DNA of 64,000 nucleotides, from the NCBI GenBank assembly GCA_016870095.1, contig VGCI01000003.1:180222-244221 (forward strand), given 5' to 3'. Made by a program: the position numbers and the translations under genes. Below the pieces are notes generated by a model. The model worked only from the letters and a program-made list of their open reading frames with translations, had not been told where the DNA came from and searched no databases. The stretch is from Alphaproteobacteria bacterium (GTDB taxonomy: Bacteria > Pseudomonadota > Alphaproteobacteria > Paracaedibacterales > VGCI01). This document shows, one piece after another, positions 9,937 through 18,961 of the stretch; the first letter of the stretch is position 1; every line of letters starts with the position of its first letter.

Positions 9937-11046
9937 ATGATTCCTAATTTTTACATAGTATTCATTCTTTTCTTAACTTTTTCCTCTCTTAAAATTTTCG
10001 AAGTTAGTGCTGTAGAATCACCATTTCAAGTTTATTGTAATGAAGATGCTAGTCAAGAATATAAAGCGTATTTTAGTACACCACGACTACCTGAGAAAAA
10101 GGTTATTCAAAAACTGGTGGAGTTTACTCTAAAAGGCGAAAAAGATGCTTTTCATACAGTTTATAACCTTTATAATAATGCCGAATCAAATGGAGTTGTT
10201 ACCCAATCAAAAGAAGTTTTTCTAAGAACCGTCGCGACTCCCCAAAATGGTTTTGTTTTTCCTTTCTTAGCAAGACACCTTGATGATGCTCATAATCCTG
10301 AATGCTTGATATGGTACCAAAAATGTAATGATAATTATGTTGCAGATCCCGATAGTATAACGAACTATGCCATGGCAATTTTAATTTATTCGCAGCCTTC
10401 CATTGTTGTGACGGATAAGGCTTTGGCTCTTCTCCAAAAATGGGATCGGGAACATATGACGAGCAGTAAACAAGATATGTTAACGTTTGTGGCAGTTTAT
10501 CAACTGATATTTAAAAGCGCAAAAAAACTTCAATATACCGATTTAATTATAAAGCATGTTAACTGGAAACATAGATTTCCTGCTGTTATGGAAGGAGTTC
10601 GCAAAACTTTTATAGAAGTATTTGAAGGAACGCCTTATATAAACCTTATTATAAAAGAGACAGGTTTAGTGCCTATTTTGATTAAACCTGAGGATCTTTT
10701 CACACCAGAAAATATAATGAAAATAGCGCTCAAAATTGTAAGTAGACATCAAGAATATGATAAAAATGTTGTTTCTTCAGTTGTTCACAAACTCTCTGAT
10801 ATTTTGAAGGATAAAAATGCCAGAGAGGCTCCTCATCGTAAATATAAGGATTTCAAACCAACTCAGGCGACTCGGGAGCAAATTACTTTTTGGGCACGGG
10901 ATATTATTATTACCCGACGTGCTCAGCTTGTTGAGTATACGGGAGATGATGTTATGCTTAGGCAACTATTTAGTGAAATAGACAATGTAACCCTTGAAAA
11001 ATATCTTATCAGTGCATTTAAAGAAATGTTTTGCTTGGAATTTTAG
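9937..11046 (+). CDS. Secreted hypothetical protein, tandem paralogue A
   Basis: I do not recognise the family. The start at 9937 (MIPNFYIVFILFLTFSS) is preferred to the ATG at 9922 because the upstream GGGTTAAAATC matches the sequence before the start of the next paralogue. The N terminus is a Sec signal peptide; the 369-residue product is then mostly alpha-helical in character, with conserved landmarks shared with the neighbour (NPECLIWYQK, GTPYINLI, EKYL). Protein identity to the neighbour is moderate over most of the length but nearly complete in the last 30 residues. No catalytic motif seen; a secreted, possibly host-directed helical-repeat protein is a guess. Confidence 0.7.
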   Translation: MIPNFYIVFILFLTFSSLKIFEVSAVESPFQVYCNEDASQEYKAYFSTPRLPEKKVIQKLVEFTLKGEKDAFHTVYNLYNNAESNGVVTQSKEVFLRTVATPQNGFVFPFLARHLDDAHNPECLIWYQKCNDNYVADPDSITNYAMAILIYSQPSIVVTDKALALLQKWDREHMTSSKQDMLTFVAVYQLIFKSAKKLQYTDLIIKHVNWKHRFPAVMEGVRKTFIEVFEGTPYINLIIKETGLVPILIKPEDLFTPENIMKIALKIVSRHQEYDKNVVSSVVHKLSDILKDKNAREAPHRKYKDFKPTQATREQITFWARDIIITRRAQLVEYTGDDVMLRQLFSEIDNVTLEKYLISAFKEMFCLEF

Positions 11047-11049
11047 TTT
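10952..11049 (+). repeat. 98-bp near-identical 3' end shared by the tandem paralogues, copy 1
   Basis: This stretch, covering the last ~31 codons and the stop of paralogue A, differs from 12151-12248 at only two bases, although the rest of the two genes has diverged far more. It looks like recent gene conversion or strong constraint on the C terminus. Confidence 0.9.
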
Positions 11050-11162
11050 TAAATAAAATATAGATTTTTAATGAGATCTATCAATAAAAAACTAAAGATA
11101 ATTGCAATTATTAATAATATAAATTATCTTATTATTTCGCTAAAAATTAAGGGTTAAAGGTC

Positions 11163-12245
11163 ATGAACAAAAATATTCACCTTTTAATTTCTATTCTCCT
11201 AACTCTATTTTCCTTAAAAACCTATGCCACAACCTCACCTGACGATAATTATGTTGTAATTTGTGGCTCCAAAGCAAGCTCGGCTTATAAAAAATTTGTT
11301 CAATCCCCTGCTAAGGCGGCAAATTGGCAAAAGCAATTATTAAAGTTTGCCGAAGAGGGGGAGAGAGACGCGATCTTAACGATTAAGGAAAGGCTAAACA
11401 ATGCACAAAAAGAGGAAGCTTTTGTAAGAGATCTTGCAAAAAAACAAAACAAAGCTGCTGTTCCTATTCTGGCAAAACATCTACAGGATCAAAGAAATCC
11501 AGAATGTGTCATTTGGTACAAAAGAAGTGAAAAAGCTGAACTTTTCGATGTGGATTTTCGTATCAATTTTGCGATGGCACTTTTGTTTTTTGAAAAGGAA
11601 GTAAAGGAGTCTCTTGAAGTGAGCTTTAAACTTCTTCAAAAATGGGAATATGAGGATAAGACTGACACCTTAGAAGATCATCAATTTTTGTTAGGTGCTT
11701 ATGTTCTTTTATTTGAGGGAATAAAAAAATTAGGCCATGTCAATTTAATTTATAATTATGTGGATTGGCGGCATAAAACTTCTGAAAACACTAAATTGAT
11801 CCGAAGTGTTTTTATTAATATATTTCAGGGAACACCCTATATAAATTTGATTGCGAAAGAAAAGGGAGTTCTTCCTGTTTTAGTGTCGTTAGAAGATATT
11901 TTGAAAGAAGGACATATTGAGGAGTTAGTTGCTAAAATATTACAGGAAAACAAGCATTATGCTAATAATGTTATATCTATAGTGATAGGTAACCTTTTTG
12001 CCATTTTGCAGGATAAAGAGATAAGAGAATTTCCTAATAGAAAGTATAGGGATTTTAATCCAAATAAGGCAACTTTGTCTCAAATTATATATTGGGCACG
12101 AGAAATTATTTATACGAAACGCTCACAACTTATATATAGTGGTGATGACATTATGCTTAAGCAACTATTTAGTGAAATAGACAATGTAACCCTTGAAAAA
12201 TATCTTGTCAGTGCATTTAAAGAAATGTTTTGCTTGGAATTTTAG
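11163..12245 (+). CDS. Secreted hypothetical protein, tandem paralogue B
   Basis: This 360-residue protein is the tandem paralogue of the gene just before it. It has a clean Sec signal (MNKNIHLLISILLTLFSLKTYAT) and AAAGG five bases before its ATG. It lacks a short insert of its neighbour near residue 90 but keeps NPECVIWYK, FQGTPYINLIAKEKG and the near-identical C terminus. The two genes are 116 bases apart in an AT-rich gap with no visible terminator. Function unknown. It converges on hdaA with only 19 bases between stops. Confidence 0.7.
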   Translation: MNKNIHLLISILLTLFSLKTYATTSPDDNYVVICGSKASSAYKKFVQSPAKAANWQKQLLKFAEEGERDAILTIKERLNNAQKEEAFVRDLAKKQNKAAVPILAKHLQDQRNPECVIWYKRSEKAELFDVDFRINFAMALLFFEKEVKESLEVSFKLLQKWEYEDKTDTLEDHQFLLGAYVLLFEGIKKLGHVNLIYNYVDWRHKTSENTKLIRSVFINIFQGTPYINLIAKEKGVLPVLVSLEDILKEGHIEELVAKILQENKHYANNVISIVIGNLFAILQDKEIREFPNRKYRDFNPNKATLSQIIYWAREIIYTKRSQLIYSGDDIMLKQLFSEIDNVTLEKYLVSAFKEMFCLEF

Positions 12246-12248
12246 TTT
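12151..12248 (+). repeat. 98-bp near-identical 3' end shared by the tandem paralogues, copy 2
   Basis: Second copy, at the end of paralogue B. The differences from copy 1 are one A/G in the codon after the shared MetLeu and one A/G in the Ile/Val codon eleven residues before the end. Confidence 0.9.
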
Positions 12249-12264
12249 GGCAATTTAAGGCAGG

Positions 12265-12975
12265 TTAGATATGTTTAGGAGCTAAGTCACTCAAAACATC
12301 GCGTACCAATCCCAAGGTGAGAGAGCGATGAAGTACAAGTGTTTCATGATCTAAGATATTGACAAGATTGCGAATGCTCTCAAATGAACGTTCTACGCGG
12401 CGTAAAATATATTCGGCAACTTCACTTGAAAGGGACATGCCCTTTTCTGCACAGAGTTTAAGAAGAACGGCGTGTAAGACACTTTCATCCGGTGGGTTCA
12501 CGGCCACACTTAAAATTGTGCTCAAGCGAGATCGTAAATCCGGGAGGGTAACGCCCCAGTGGTTGGGCGCTTGTCGACTGCAGATGAGAAGGTCTTTTTG
12601 TTCTTCTTTAATAAGATTATAAAAGTGAAACATCCACTCTTCTTGATCTTTTTGAGATTGAGCATTTGTTGAGGTGTGTAATTCCGCATCATCCAGAATA
12701 ATAGCCTGATTTGCTTTTAAAATTTCTTCTGGCGATGAGATCAGAGCTTCTGGCATGGTTAAATAGCTTGCCCCCGACTTTTCCTGCCAGATATGCGCCA
12801 GATGTGTCTTGCCACAGCTGGGTTCTCCATAAATGGCGATCATTTTCATGGGCCAATTTGGCCAGCGGTGTATCCATTCTAACGCTTCCCAATTACAAGG
12901 GCTTTTCATAAAATTTGCACTTGAATAATCCGGCTTGTAAGACAAGTCTAGAAGCAGCTGGTTCGCCCGGGTCAT
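12265..12975 (-). CDS. hdaA: DnaA-related regulator HdaA
   Basis: HdaA is the AAA+ protein that, with the sliding clamp, promotes ATP hydrolysis by DnaA and so prevents over-initiation; it is best known in Caulobacter. The 236-residue product starts MTRANQLLLDLSYKPDYS, an N-terminal clamp-binding QLLLDL motif, then Walker A GEPSCGKT (50-57), Walker B IILDDAE, and the arginine-finger region RSRLSTILSVAVNPPDE. It lacks the DnaA DNA-binding domain, as expected. It overlaps the upstream permease gene by 4 bases, a common alphaproteobacterial linkage. Confidence 0.9.
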   Translation of the reverse strand: MTRANQLLLDLSYKPDYSSANFMKSPCNWEALEWIHRWPNWPMKMIAIYGEPSCGKTHLAHIWQEKSGASYLTMPEALISSPEEILKANQAIILDDAELHTSTNAQSQKDQEEWMFHFYNLIKEEQKDLLICSRQAPNHWGVTLPDLRSRLSTILSVAVNPPDESVLHAVLLKLCAEKGMSLSSEVAEYILRRVERSFESIRNLVNILDHETLVLHRSLTLGLVRDVLSDLAPKHI

Positions 12976-14084
12976 TTAAGGCGAGGTGGCGCTTTCAAGC
13001 GCCCTTTTTGAGAAATTGTCTGTTGATAGATGGAAGAGTTAAGGTACCAATCTATAATAATGCGGGACACAACCCCTAATGCAGCCGTAATCGGTAAAGC
13101 AAGTAAAATGCCCATGAAGCCGAACCATGTGCCGGCTGCAAATAAAGCAAAGATTATCCATACGGGGTGCAGTCCGATTTTTTGACCAATGAAACGAGGG
13201 ATTAAGATATTTCCCTCAATTAGGCTAATACACACAAATATAAGTGTGACAAAGCCAATGGCAGACCAGTCGGTGAAATTGGCAAAAATCAGTCCTAAAC
13301 TTGTTAAATATCCAAGAAGCATACCAATGTAGGGAATGAAAGACATAAATCCGGTTAAAATGCCAACGATTATCCCCTGCTTAAGACCAATTGCCCATAA
13401 GCTCACCGCATATAAAACCATTAAAATAAGACAAATCGTTGATTGACCCTTTGCATAGGAAGACAAGGTTCGGTCTATGGTTAAGACATGCTGGCGAATT
13501 TGAGGTTCCCACTTTTGCGGAAGTAAATTATCTATTTTCTGAATCATACGAGGCCAGTCTTTTAAAAGATAGAATGTGATGATAGGTGTTAAAATGACCA
13601 AAGACAATAAGTTGGCCAAAGCCATGCCATTACTCAATAAATTTGTTAAGACACGTACCGACCAGGTTAGGACATCCCCTAAGTGACTAATAACTTGCGT
13701 TTTTAGTTCCGCAGCACTCGGGGTGCCGTAATCTTGAGAAACACGCTCTAAGGTAGGGGCAATGCTTTGAAATAGATGTTCAATAAGAGGAGGAATACTA
13801 CTGGCAAGCAGAAAAAGTTGTTGTTGGAGGTAAGGAAGAGCAATCAGCATTAACGTGACTAATATAATAATCAAAGATAAAACCAAAAGGCCGCTGGCTA
13901 TACCTCGTGATAGATAATGTTGAGAAAGCCAAGTTGCGGGCCGATTCAAAGCATAAGCGCCGATAAAGGCTGTGAGAAAAGGCAGGAGCATTGATCCTAA
14001 ACTGTAAAGGGTTCCTATGAAGGCTGTGAGCCCCATAAGAGTAATCCAAAACCAATGTATACGCCGTTGCTCAACCATTTTCAC
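12972..14084 (-). CDS. AI-2E family transporter (PerM-like membrane protein)
   Basis: A 370-residue polytopic membrane protein of the AI-2E exporter (PerM/TqsA/YdiK) family. Paired hydrophobic helices open the protein, a long amphipathic segment follows (about 70-150), and the conserved later part has LLKDWPRMI, YAKGQSTICLI and GFMSFIPYIGMLLG, then NILIPRFIGQKIGLHPVWII and FGFMGILLALPI. The physiological substrate in alphaproteobacteria is unknown; the family name should not be read as proof of AI-2 transport. It lies between a pgsA-like gene and hdaA in an apparent operon, overlapping hdaA by 4 bases. Confidence 0.85.
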   Translation of the reverse strand: MKMVEQRRIHWFWITLMGLTAFIGTLYSLGSMLLPFLTAFIGAYALNRPATWLSQHYLSRGIASGLLVLSLIIILVTLMLIALPYLQQQLFLLASSIPPLIEHLFQSIAPTLERVSQDYGTPSAAELKTQVISHLGDVLTWSVRVLTNLLSNGMALANLLSLVILTPIITFYLLKDWPRMIQKIDNLLPQKWEPQIRQHVLTIDRTLSSYAKGQSTICLILMVLYAVSLWAIGLKQGIIVGILTGFMSFIPYIGMLLGYLTSLGLIFANFTDWSAIGFVTLIFVCISLIEGNILIPRFIGQKIGLHPVWIIFALFAAGTWFGFMGILLALPITAALGVVSRIIIDWYLNSSIYQQTISQKGRLKAPPRLK

Positions 14085-14096
14085 CCCTCTTCAAGG

Positions 14097-14720
14097 TCAA
14101 CTTCTTTGTCGAAGAATTCCTATTGCCGCTTTTCCATAGATTATACCTGATATCAGGGTTGTAAAAGCGACGATATAGAGCGAGATTACCATGAGAATGT
14201 GTGGAATACTAGAGGTTGGGATGGGGAGAGACGGTGTATGAATGGCTAATATGAATCCAATGAAAAGCATTTGAAAAGTTGTGCTAATTTTTCCTATCCA
14301 CTGCGAGGGAAGCTGAATATTCCCATGAAATGCAAAAATTATGCTGGCACCCACGCTAAGAATCAGAAAATCACGAACGAGAACTAAGCCCGCTAACCAT
14401 GTGGGAATATACCCAAGATAACTCACCATAACGTAAGCAGCCACCAAAAGAAATTTATCAGCCATGGGATCGAATATTTGACCAAATTTAGAAGTGACAC
14501 TCCACCGTCGAGCAAGATAGCCATCAAGCCAATCTGTTAAGCTTGCGGCTAAGAAAATCCAAAAAGCTTTGGAAAAATCTTTGTAAGCCAGAAACCACAC
14601 AAGTAACGGCGTGCACAAAAGTCGGAATGTTGTTAAGAGATTAGGTATATAGCGGTAAAAAGAAAAAAAGCCAAAGGAAAAGCTATTATTAAGTCGCTCA
14701 TGCCTTTGGCTTTTTGTCAT
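14097..14720 (-). CDS. pgsA: CDP-diacylglycerol-glycerol-3-phosphate phosphatidyltransferase
   Basis: Makes phosphatidylglycerophosphate, the committed step to phosphatidylglycerol and cardiolipin. The CDP-alcohol phosphotransferase motif is complete: DG, AR, G and two aspartates in DWLDGYLARRWSVTSKFGQ followed by IFDPMADK, at about residues 62-90. Several transmembrane helices surround it, and the N terminus reads YRYIPNLLTTFRLLCTPLL, typical for PgsA. At 207 residues it fits. PgsA is the best assignment, but other CDP-alcohol transferases share the motif. It sits 9 bases after ndk and 12 before the permease, probably one transcript. Confidence 0.85.
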   Translation of the reverse strand: MTKSQRHERLNNSFSFGFFSFYRYIPNLLTTFRLLCTPLLVWFLAYKDFSKAFWIFLAASLTDWLDGYLARRWSVTSKFGQIFDPMADKFLLVAAYVMVSYLGYIPTWLAGLVLVRDFLILSVGASIIFAFHGNIQLPSQWIGKISTTFQMLFIGFILAIHTPSLPIPTSSIPHILMVISLYIVAFTTLISGIIYGKAAIGILRQRS

Positions 14721-14729
14721 AAAGCTTTC

Positions 14730-15152
14730 CTAGCCAACAATTTCAAGGTCACTAAAAAAGAATTTAATTTCTGCCGCAGCTGTTTCAAGAGCGTCAGATC
14801 CATGGACGGAGTTGGCTTCAATAGATTCCGCAAACTCGCGGCGAATTGTTCCGGGTTCCGCATTCGCTGGATTTGTGGCTCCCATAACATTGCGATAAGT
14901 CGCAACGGCATTCTCGCCTTCCAAAACTTGCACAACGACGGGGCCGGAAGTCATGAAAGCACATAAATCATTAAAAAATGATCGTGTTGCATGAACCCCA
15001 TAAAAGGCTTCCGCTTGAGGAAGTGTTAACCAAAGGCGCTTTTGTGCAATAATACGCAAAGATGCCGCTTCGATTTTTTCGTTTATTTTCCCAGTTAGGT
15101 TGCGTCGAGTGACGTCCGGCTTAAGAATTGAAAACGTTCTTTCTATTGCCAT
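14730..15152 (-). CDS. ndk: Nucleoside diphosphate kinase
   Basis: Balances NTP and dNTP pools by ping-pong phosphotransfer. The 140-residue product begins [19 protein letters not shown], has the active-site histidine at 117 in NSVHGSD, and ends shortly after [17 protein letters not shown] lies a few bases before the ATG. It heads the ndk-pgsA-permease-hdaA run, and a bidirectional hairpin separates it from the RTX-like gene upstream. Confidence 0.97.
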   Translation of the reverse strand: MAIERTFSILKPDVTRRNLTGKINEKIEAASLRIIAQKRLWLTLPQAEAFYGVHATRSFFNDLCAFMTSGPVVVQVLEGENAVATYRNVMGATNPANAEPGTIRREFAESIEANSVHGSDALETAAAEIKFFFSDLEIVG

Positions 15153-15300
15153 TTTAAACTATCCTTTAAAAAAATGATTGTTAAATACTATACCGACGAG
15201 ATGTAGCATTCATAAGTGAAATGACGGAAAAAATCAACAAGAACATCAGGAATTTACAAATTTTTTGAATGAGAATATATGATATTGAATAAAATAATAA

Positions 15301-15338
15301 AAAAACCTACCTCACACGTATTTGTGAGGTAGGTTTTT
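15301..15338 (-). terminator. Strong Rho-independent terminator after the RTX-like gene
   Basis: AAACCTACCTCACA pairs perfectly with TGTGAGGTAGGTTT around a short loop, with A-rich and T-rich flanks on both sides, so it could work in either direction. It sits 35 bases past the stop of the minus-strand RTX-like gene and 150 bases before ndk. Confidence 0.9.
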
Positions 15339-15372
15339 GTTTCATAATAGTCGTTCTAAAATATAAACAATT

Positions 15373-17592
15373 TTAAGCTATAAACTTAACTTGGTTTACA
15401 TGATCAAACGTTACAACTTCATGGTTTACACTGCTGGTTATTGTACCATGCAATGTTTGACCTGTAGCCGCTGTCCAGCTTCCATCTGCATTATGGACAG
15501 CTGATCCTGGGTCAGTAATCGTTATTGTCCATGTTGAAGCAGCACCTTTTAGCCCAATAATGTTGTTTGCAGAGGCTGCATTTCCATGAACGGTGTCATG
15601 TCCATCACTGATGAATTGGAAGCCAGAGGTAACAGATTGGTCTGCTAACGCAACCGGATAAACTTTGTTACCTTGGATGCCTTGACTCAACAATGGATAC
15701 TTTAAGTCATTGAAGACAAAGAGGTTATCCCCTAAGCCACCAATATAAGTATCGTTTCCACCCCCATCATAGAAGGTGTTGTAAGAATGGTTACCACCGG
15801 TGATTGTTACGTGATCTCCCCACTCTGCGTAGAATGTATTGTGAGAATAATCTCCACCAACGATGATAGCATTCCCGCCACCTCCATAGATGAGGTTAGT
15901 GGAATTAAATCCGCCGGTTATGGTGACATCACCACCACCACCGTAGATTGTGTTGCAAGAACAGTCACCACCAAACAATTGACTCGGAGCTGGTCCGCCA
16001 TAGATGGTGTTAACGGAGCTGTTACCACCATGGACGATATCGTTACCGGTTTCTGTATAGATCACATTGGTTGCATGATCACCACCTGTGATTGTTACAT
16101 TCCCTGTACCGCCATAAATGGTATTTGTTGAATAATCACCTCCGATGATTTTATCAACGCCGCCGCCGCCCCAAATGTTATTTGTGGCATGATCACCACC
16201 AAACATTTGTTGATTGCCGCCGCCGCCGTACATGAAGTTTGTGGCTCCATCGTCACCACCATACATTTGGTTGGTAGCATGACTACCTCCAATCATATAG
16301 TTACGCGTGCAGTCTCCGTCGCCACCGTACATCACATCACATCCATAGTTCGCTGCTCTTAATTCATTTGTAACGGTGAAATCTCCACCAATTAACAAAT
16401 CGTTTCCATCTCCTTGCAAGAGATTATAAGAAACATGATTGAGGCCATGGTGTGTATTGCTTGCGGAGTAGTTTGTAGGGGGCGCATGACCGAGCCCGCC
16501 AGAACTACTTGTGGAGCAATCTGCAAAGGTTCCAGAAACATATTGCAAACTAAAGTCACTACTATCAGCGACAATAGATCCTTGACCATTCGTATCCGGA
16601 GCGGATGTGCTTGGATTATCGTAAGCGAGACCCGTTAATACAACTTTATCAAAGGTTATGCCATTGACTGTAACAGATACACTTCCAGACCCATTATCCA
16701 CAGCTGTGAAATGAGAATTAGAAGTTGTGCCGTTGGCAACAATTTCTGAGGTTCCGACAAGCACGCCACCATCATAAAGTTGAATTTGCATGGCTTCGTT
16801 TTTGCCTTGATCTATATTACTTGCTGCATTGTAGAAGTAAGACAACCCAAATTTGGCTGTTTGTACATCATGAGCAAAATTAATAATCAATCCCTCTGAT
16901 TGATGAGTTACAGGATCATATCCTGTTTCACCATTTGGGCTGGAGCTGCCTGGGGTTGTATTTCCAGCTACACCAATGCCCCCCGCTTGAAGGGCTAAAA
17001 GAGTACTGAAATTCGAACTATTCACCTCAGTTGTTACTGTTGGTCCAGCAACAGTGCTGCTACTGAGGGCAACGGTTGAGATTGTAAACCCAGATTGTCC
17101 CCAAAGAGAGGCAAAACTACCGGTTGTTGCAGCCTCAGTTTGCGAACCCAACATAAATGTTAGGGGGATGTCGGGGGTATGGCAACCACAGTCAGCTGGT
17201 GGAGGTGTTGGCTCACACGCAGGTGGTGGCGGTGGAGGTGTTGGCTCACACACAGGTGGTGGCGGTGGGGGTGTTGGCTCACACACAGGTGGTGGCGGGG
17301 GTGGATTATGCGGTTCACACACGGGTGGCGGCGGTGGGGGTGTTGGCTCACACACAGGTGGTGGCGGGGGTGGATTATGCGGTTCACAGACTGGGGGAGT
17401 CGGATTATGATGTCCGCCCCCATGATGGTCGTTATCATGGTGCCCGTTATTGTGATGTCCGTTATTATGATGACCATTATTATGATGACCATTATTATGA
17501 TGATCGTTATCGTGGTGGCCCTTTGGTGGCGTATCACATCCCGGCTTGTTGTCGTGATCGTTATTTTTATGGCTCATTTTTTTCTTAGACAT
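15373..17592 (-). CDS. Large His-rich, Pro/Cys-repeat, RTX-like beta-roll protein
   Basis: The 739-residue product has four regions. Residues 7-63 are His/Asn/Gly-rich with five-residue HHNNG repeats, a likely metal-binding segment. Residues 64-135 are proline runs with six Val/Ala-Cys-Glu-Pro units, then an ADCGC. Residues ~140-360 form a globular domain of unknown name with LNG-type jelly-roll flavour. Residues ~395-625 hold about ten ~21-residue glycine repeats (GGDxxTNxIYGGGGN), closest to hemolysin-type calcium-binding beta-roll repeats. A C-terminal domain of ~115 residues ends VNQVKFIA. There is no Sec signal, which with the repeats fits type I secretion. GGGAGG lies 8 bases before the ATG, and a strong terminator follows. 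Secreted or surface, but the role is unknown. Confidence 0.8.
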   Translation of the reverse strand: MSKKKMSHKNNDHDNKPGCDTPPKGHHDNDHHNNGHHNNGHHNNGHHNNGHHDNDHHGGGHHNPTPPVCEPHNPPPPPPVCEPTPPPPPPVCEPHNPPPPPPVCEPTPPPPPPVCEPTPPPPPPACEPTPPPADCGCHTPDIPLTFMLGSQTEAATTGSFASLWGQSGFTISTVALSSSTVAGPTVTTEVNSSNFSTLLALQAGGIGVAGNTTPGSSSPNGETGYDPVTHQSEGLIINFAHDVQTAKFGLSYFYNAASNIDQGKNEAMQIQLYDGGVLVGTSEIVANGTTSNSHFTAVDNGSGSVSVTVNGITFDKVVLTGLAYDNPSTSAPDTNGQGSIVADSSDFSLQYVSGTFADCSTSSSGGLGHAPPTNYSASNTHHGLNHVSYNLLQGDGNDLLIGGDFTVTNELRAANYGCDVMYGGDGDCTRNYMIGGSHATNQMYGGDDGATNFMYGGGGNQQMFGGDHATNNIWGGGGVDKIIGGDYSTNTIYGGTGNVTITGGDHATNVIYTETGNDIVHGGNSSVNTIYGGPAPSQLFGGDCSCNTIYGGGGDVTITGGFNSTNLIYGGGGNAIIVGGDYSHNTFYAEWGDHVTITGGNHSYNTFYDGGGNDTYIGGLGDNLFVFNDLKYPLLSQGIQGNKVYPVALADQSVTSGFQFISDGHDTVHGNAASANNIIGLKGAASTWTITITDPGSAVHNADGSWTAATGQTLHGTITSSVNHEVVTFDHVNQVKFIA
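15720..16410 (-). repeat. Coding glycine-rich ~63-bp repeats (beta-roll region)
   Basis: About ten imperfect units of ~21 codons in the RTX-like gene. In each, a Thr/Ser-Asn-x-Ile/Phe-Tyr-Gly-Gly run alternates with Ile-x-Gly-Gly-Asp. The units differ too much at DNA level to be a recent expansion. Confidence 0.8.
17195..17560 (-). repeat. Coding tandem repeats: Pro/Cys units and 15-bp His/Asn units
   Basis: From about 17195 to 17400 are six imperfect units of 30-36 bp coding for proline runs plus Val-Cys-Glu-Pro. From about 17405 to 17545 are 15-bp units coding for His-His-Asn-Asn-Gly. Near-identity between units points to recent slippage, so copy number may vary between strains. Confidence 0.85.
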
Positions 17593-17776
17593 GTTTATAT
17601 CCTCCCATTAAATACACATAGTATGTGCATATTATTCACTCTACACATTCAAATATAATTTTAATAAAAATAAAATCAATATGTAAAAAACAATTAAATA
17701 ATTTAATATAAAAAATTACTATTATTTAATTATATGTATATGAAAAAGTAAGATTTATTTAAATAAAGAATAGTGT

Positions 17777-18961
17777 TTACTGATTTTCTAATTTTTTTGT
17801 TATCCAATTGCCAATTTTGCGGCCGAGTTCCACACCGTCGTGCTCATCAACCGGAAAATGAATTCCCCCCCAAAGACGAGAATGGGCAATCTCAGCTGCT
17901 GTTTCATTCCAAACGGACAAATTTTCCGGAAAATAATGGTCCATTATAATAGCGGCTGCCATAGATAACGTTGCATGACCTGAAGGATAACTCGGTTCCT
18001 CGGGGGTTTTTATATTTGGTTTTATGTCCGGGAATATCATTTCAGGACGTTGTTTCCAATAGGTAAATTTCGTATCAAAGCATGCAATTGTTGCATCGGC
18101 AACACCCATCGCAAGAATAGATCTTATGAGAATCGACTGGGGGAGAGGGGTTTTGTGCTTTGCCATATATTGATTTGCAAGGTTTAGCCATTGACCAGAA
18201 GTTAAAATTGTTCCCGAACCAGCTGACCATTTGTTAGCAATTTCAATTTGTTCTTTTGTTACCGAAGAAAGTATAGTTTTAAGCTCTTCTTTTTGATTTT
18301 TTATGTCCTTTGTGTCGTAAGATTGGGGAGTGGGGAGTCTAAATTGGCTGCTTGTCTTCATAAACCAGGGTGTTTGATACCCAATTTTTTGGCCAAAGTA
18401 AGCTTTGTTCTTTTCCCACTCTTGAGGAACTTTAGAGTCGGTCACCTCGTCCATGGCTTTTTTTTCGGCTTCAAGTCGTTTGCGAATTTTGTCAGTGACA
18501 ATTTCTGCCATTTTTAGAGAATATGCATCAGTTTTTTCTGAAGCGTGAAGAGAAGCACAGGTGTTAGGCAGCAGAAGACACAAAGTTTTCTGAGAAACCG
18601 TTGAAAGAGAACCGGAAAGCTTTTTCTTAATTTGGTACGATAAAGCCGCGGCATCTCGTTGTGCGGCAAAAAAATAAGCATAAAGGCGTGTTGCATCATC
18701 TTTACTGCGGTTTTCCTTTACTAATTCAAAGACAATTTGTGTCCATTGATCAACTTCTGCCTCTGTCATGACTTTTTCAGAGTTTAATTGTTCCAAAGCT
18801 TGAATTTCACCAGGAGAATAAGAAAAATATGTCGTCAAGTCTGTAGAAGAGGATAGGGCATTCACAGGGGCGTGATGTAAGACATAATATAATATGCCCA
18901 AAGTGATTATGGCGATCGTGCTAAGATAGGAAGTTATACGAATGATATGTTTATCCATCAT
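17777..18961 (-). CDS. PAP2 superfamily phosphatase / vanadium haloperoxidase-like, membrane-anchored
   Basis: The complete PAP2 phosphatase signature is present: K-x6-RP in KFTYWKQRP, PSGH in PSYPSGHATLS, and SR-x5-H-x3-D in SRLWGGIHFPVD. These bind phosphate or vanadate. The 394-residue length and long helical N-terminal part resemble vanadium haloperoxidase-like and class A acid phosphatase relatives rather than the short lipid phosphatases. Residues 8-27 are a membrane anchor or uncleaved signal, so the catalytic domain is likely periplasmic. Substrate cannot be told from sequence. Monocistronic. Confidence 0.85.
   Translation of the reverse strand: MMDKHIIRITSYLSTIAIITLGILYYVLHHAPVNALSSSTDLTTYFSYSPGEIQALEQLNSEKVMTEAEVDQWTQIVFELVKENRSKDDATRLYAYFFAAQRDAAALSYQIKKKLSGSLSTVSQKTLCLLLPNTCASLHASEKTDAYSLKMAEIVTDKIRKRLEAEKKAMDEVTDSKVPQEWEKNKAYFGQKIGYQTPWFMKTSSQFRLPTPQSYDTKDIKNQKEELKTILSSVTKEQIEIANKWSAGSGTILTSGQWLNLANQYMAKHKTPLPQSILIRSILAMGVADATIACFDTKFTYWKQRPEMIFPDIKPNIKTPEEPSYPSGHATLSMAAAIIMDHYFPENLSVWNETAAEIAHSRLWGGIHFPVDEHDGVELGRKIGNWITKKLENQ

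Noticed and set aside
15700..17560. Regularly spaced repeats that might suggest a CRISPR array
   Set aside because: Repeat lengths are multiples of three and stay in one reading frame of a single protein, with no constant repeat/unique spacer pattern.
17054..17658. Several long plus-strand frames opposite the RTX-like gene
   Set aside because: They are shadows of the Pro- and His-codon repeats; their Gly/Trp/Val-rich or Met/Ile-rich composition and lack of ribosome sites rule them out.
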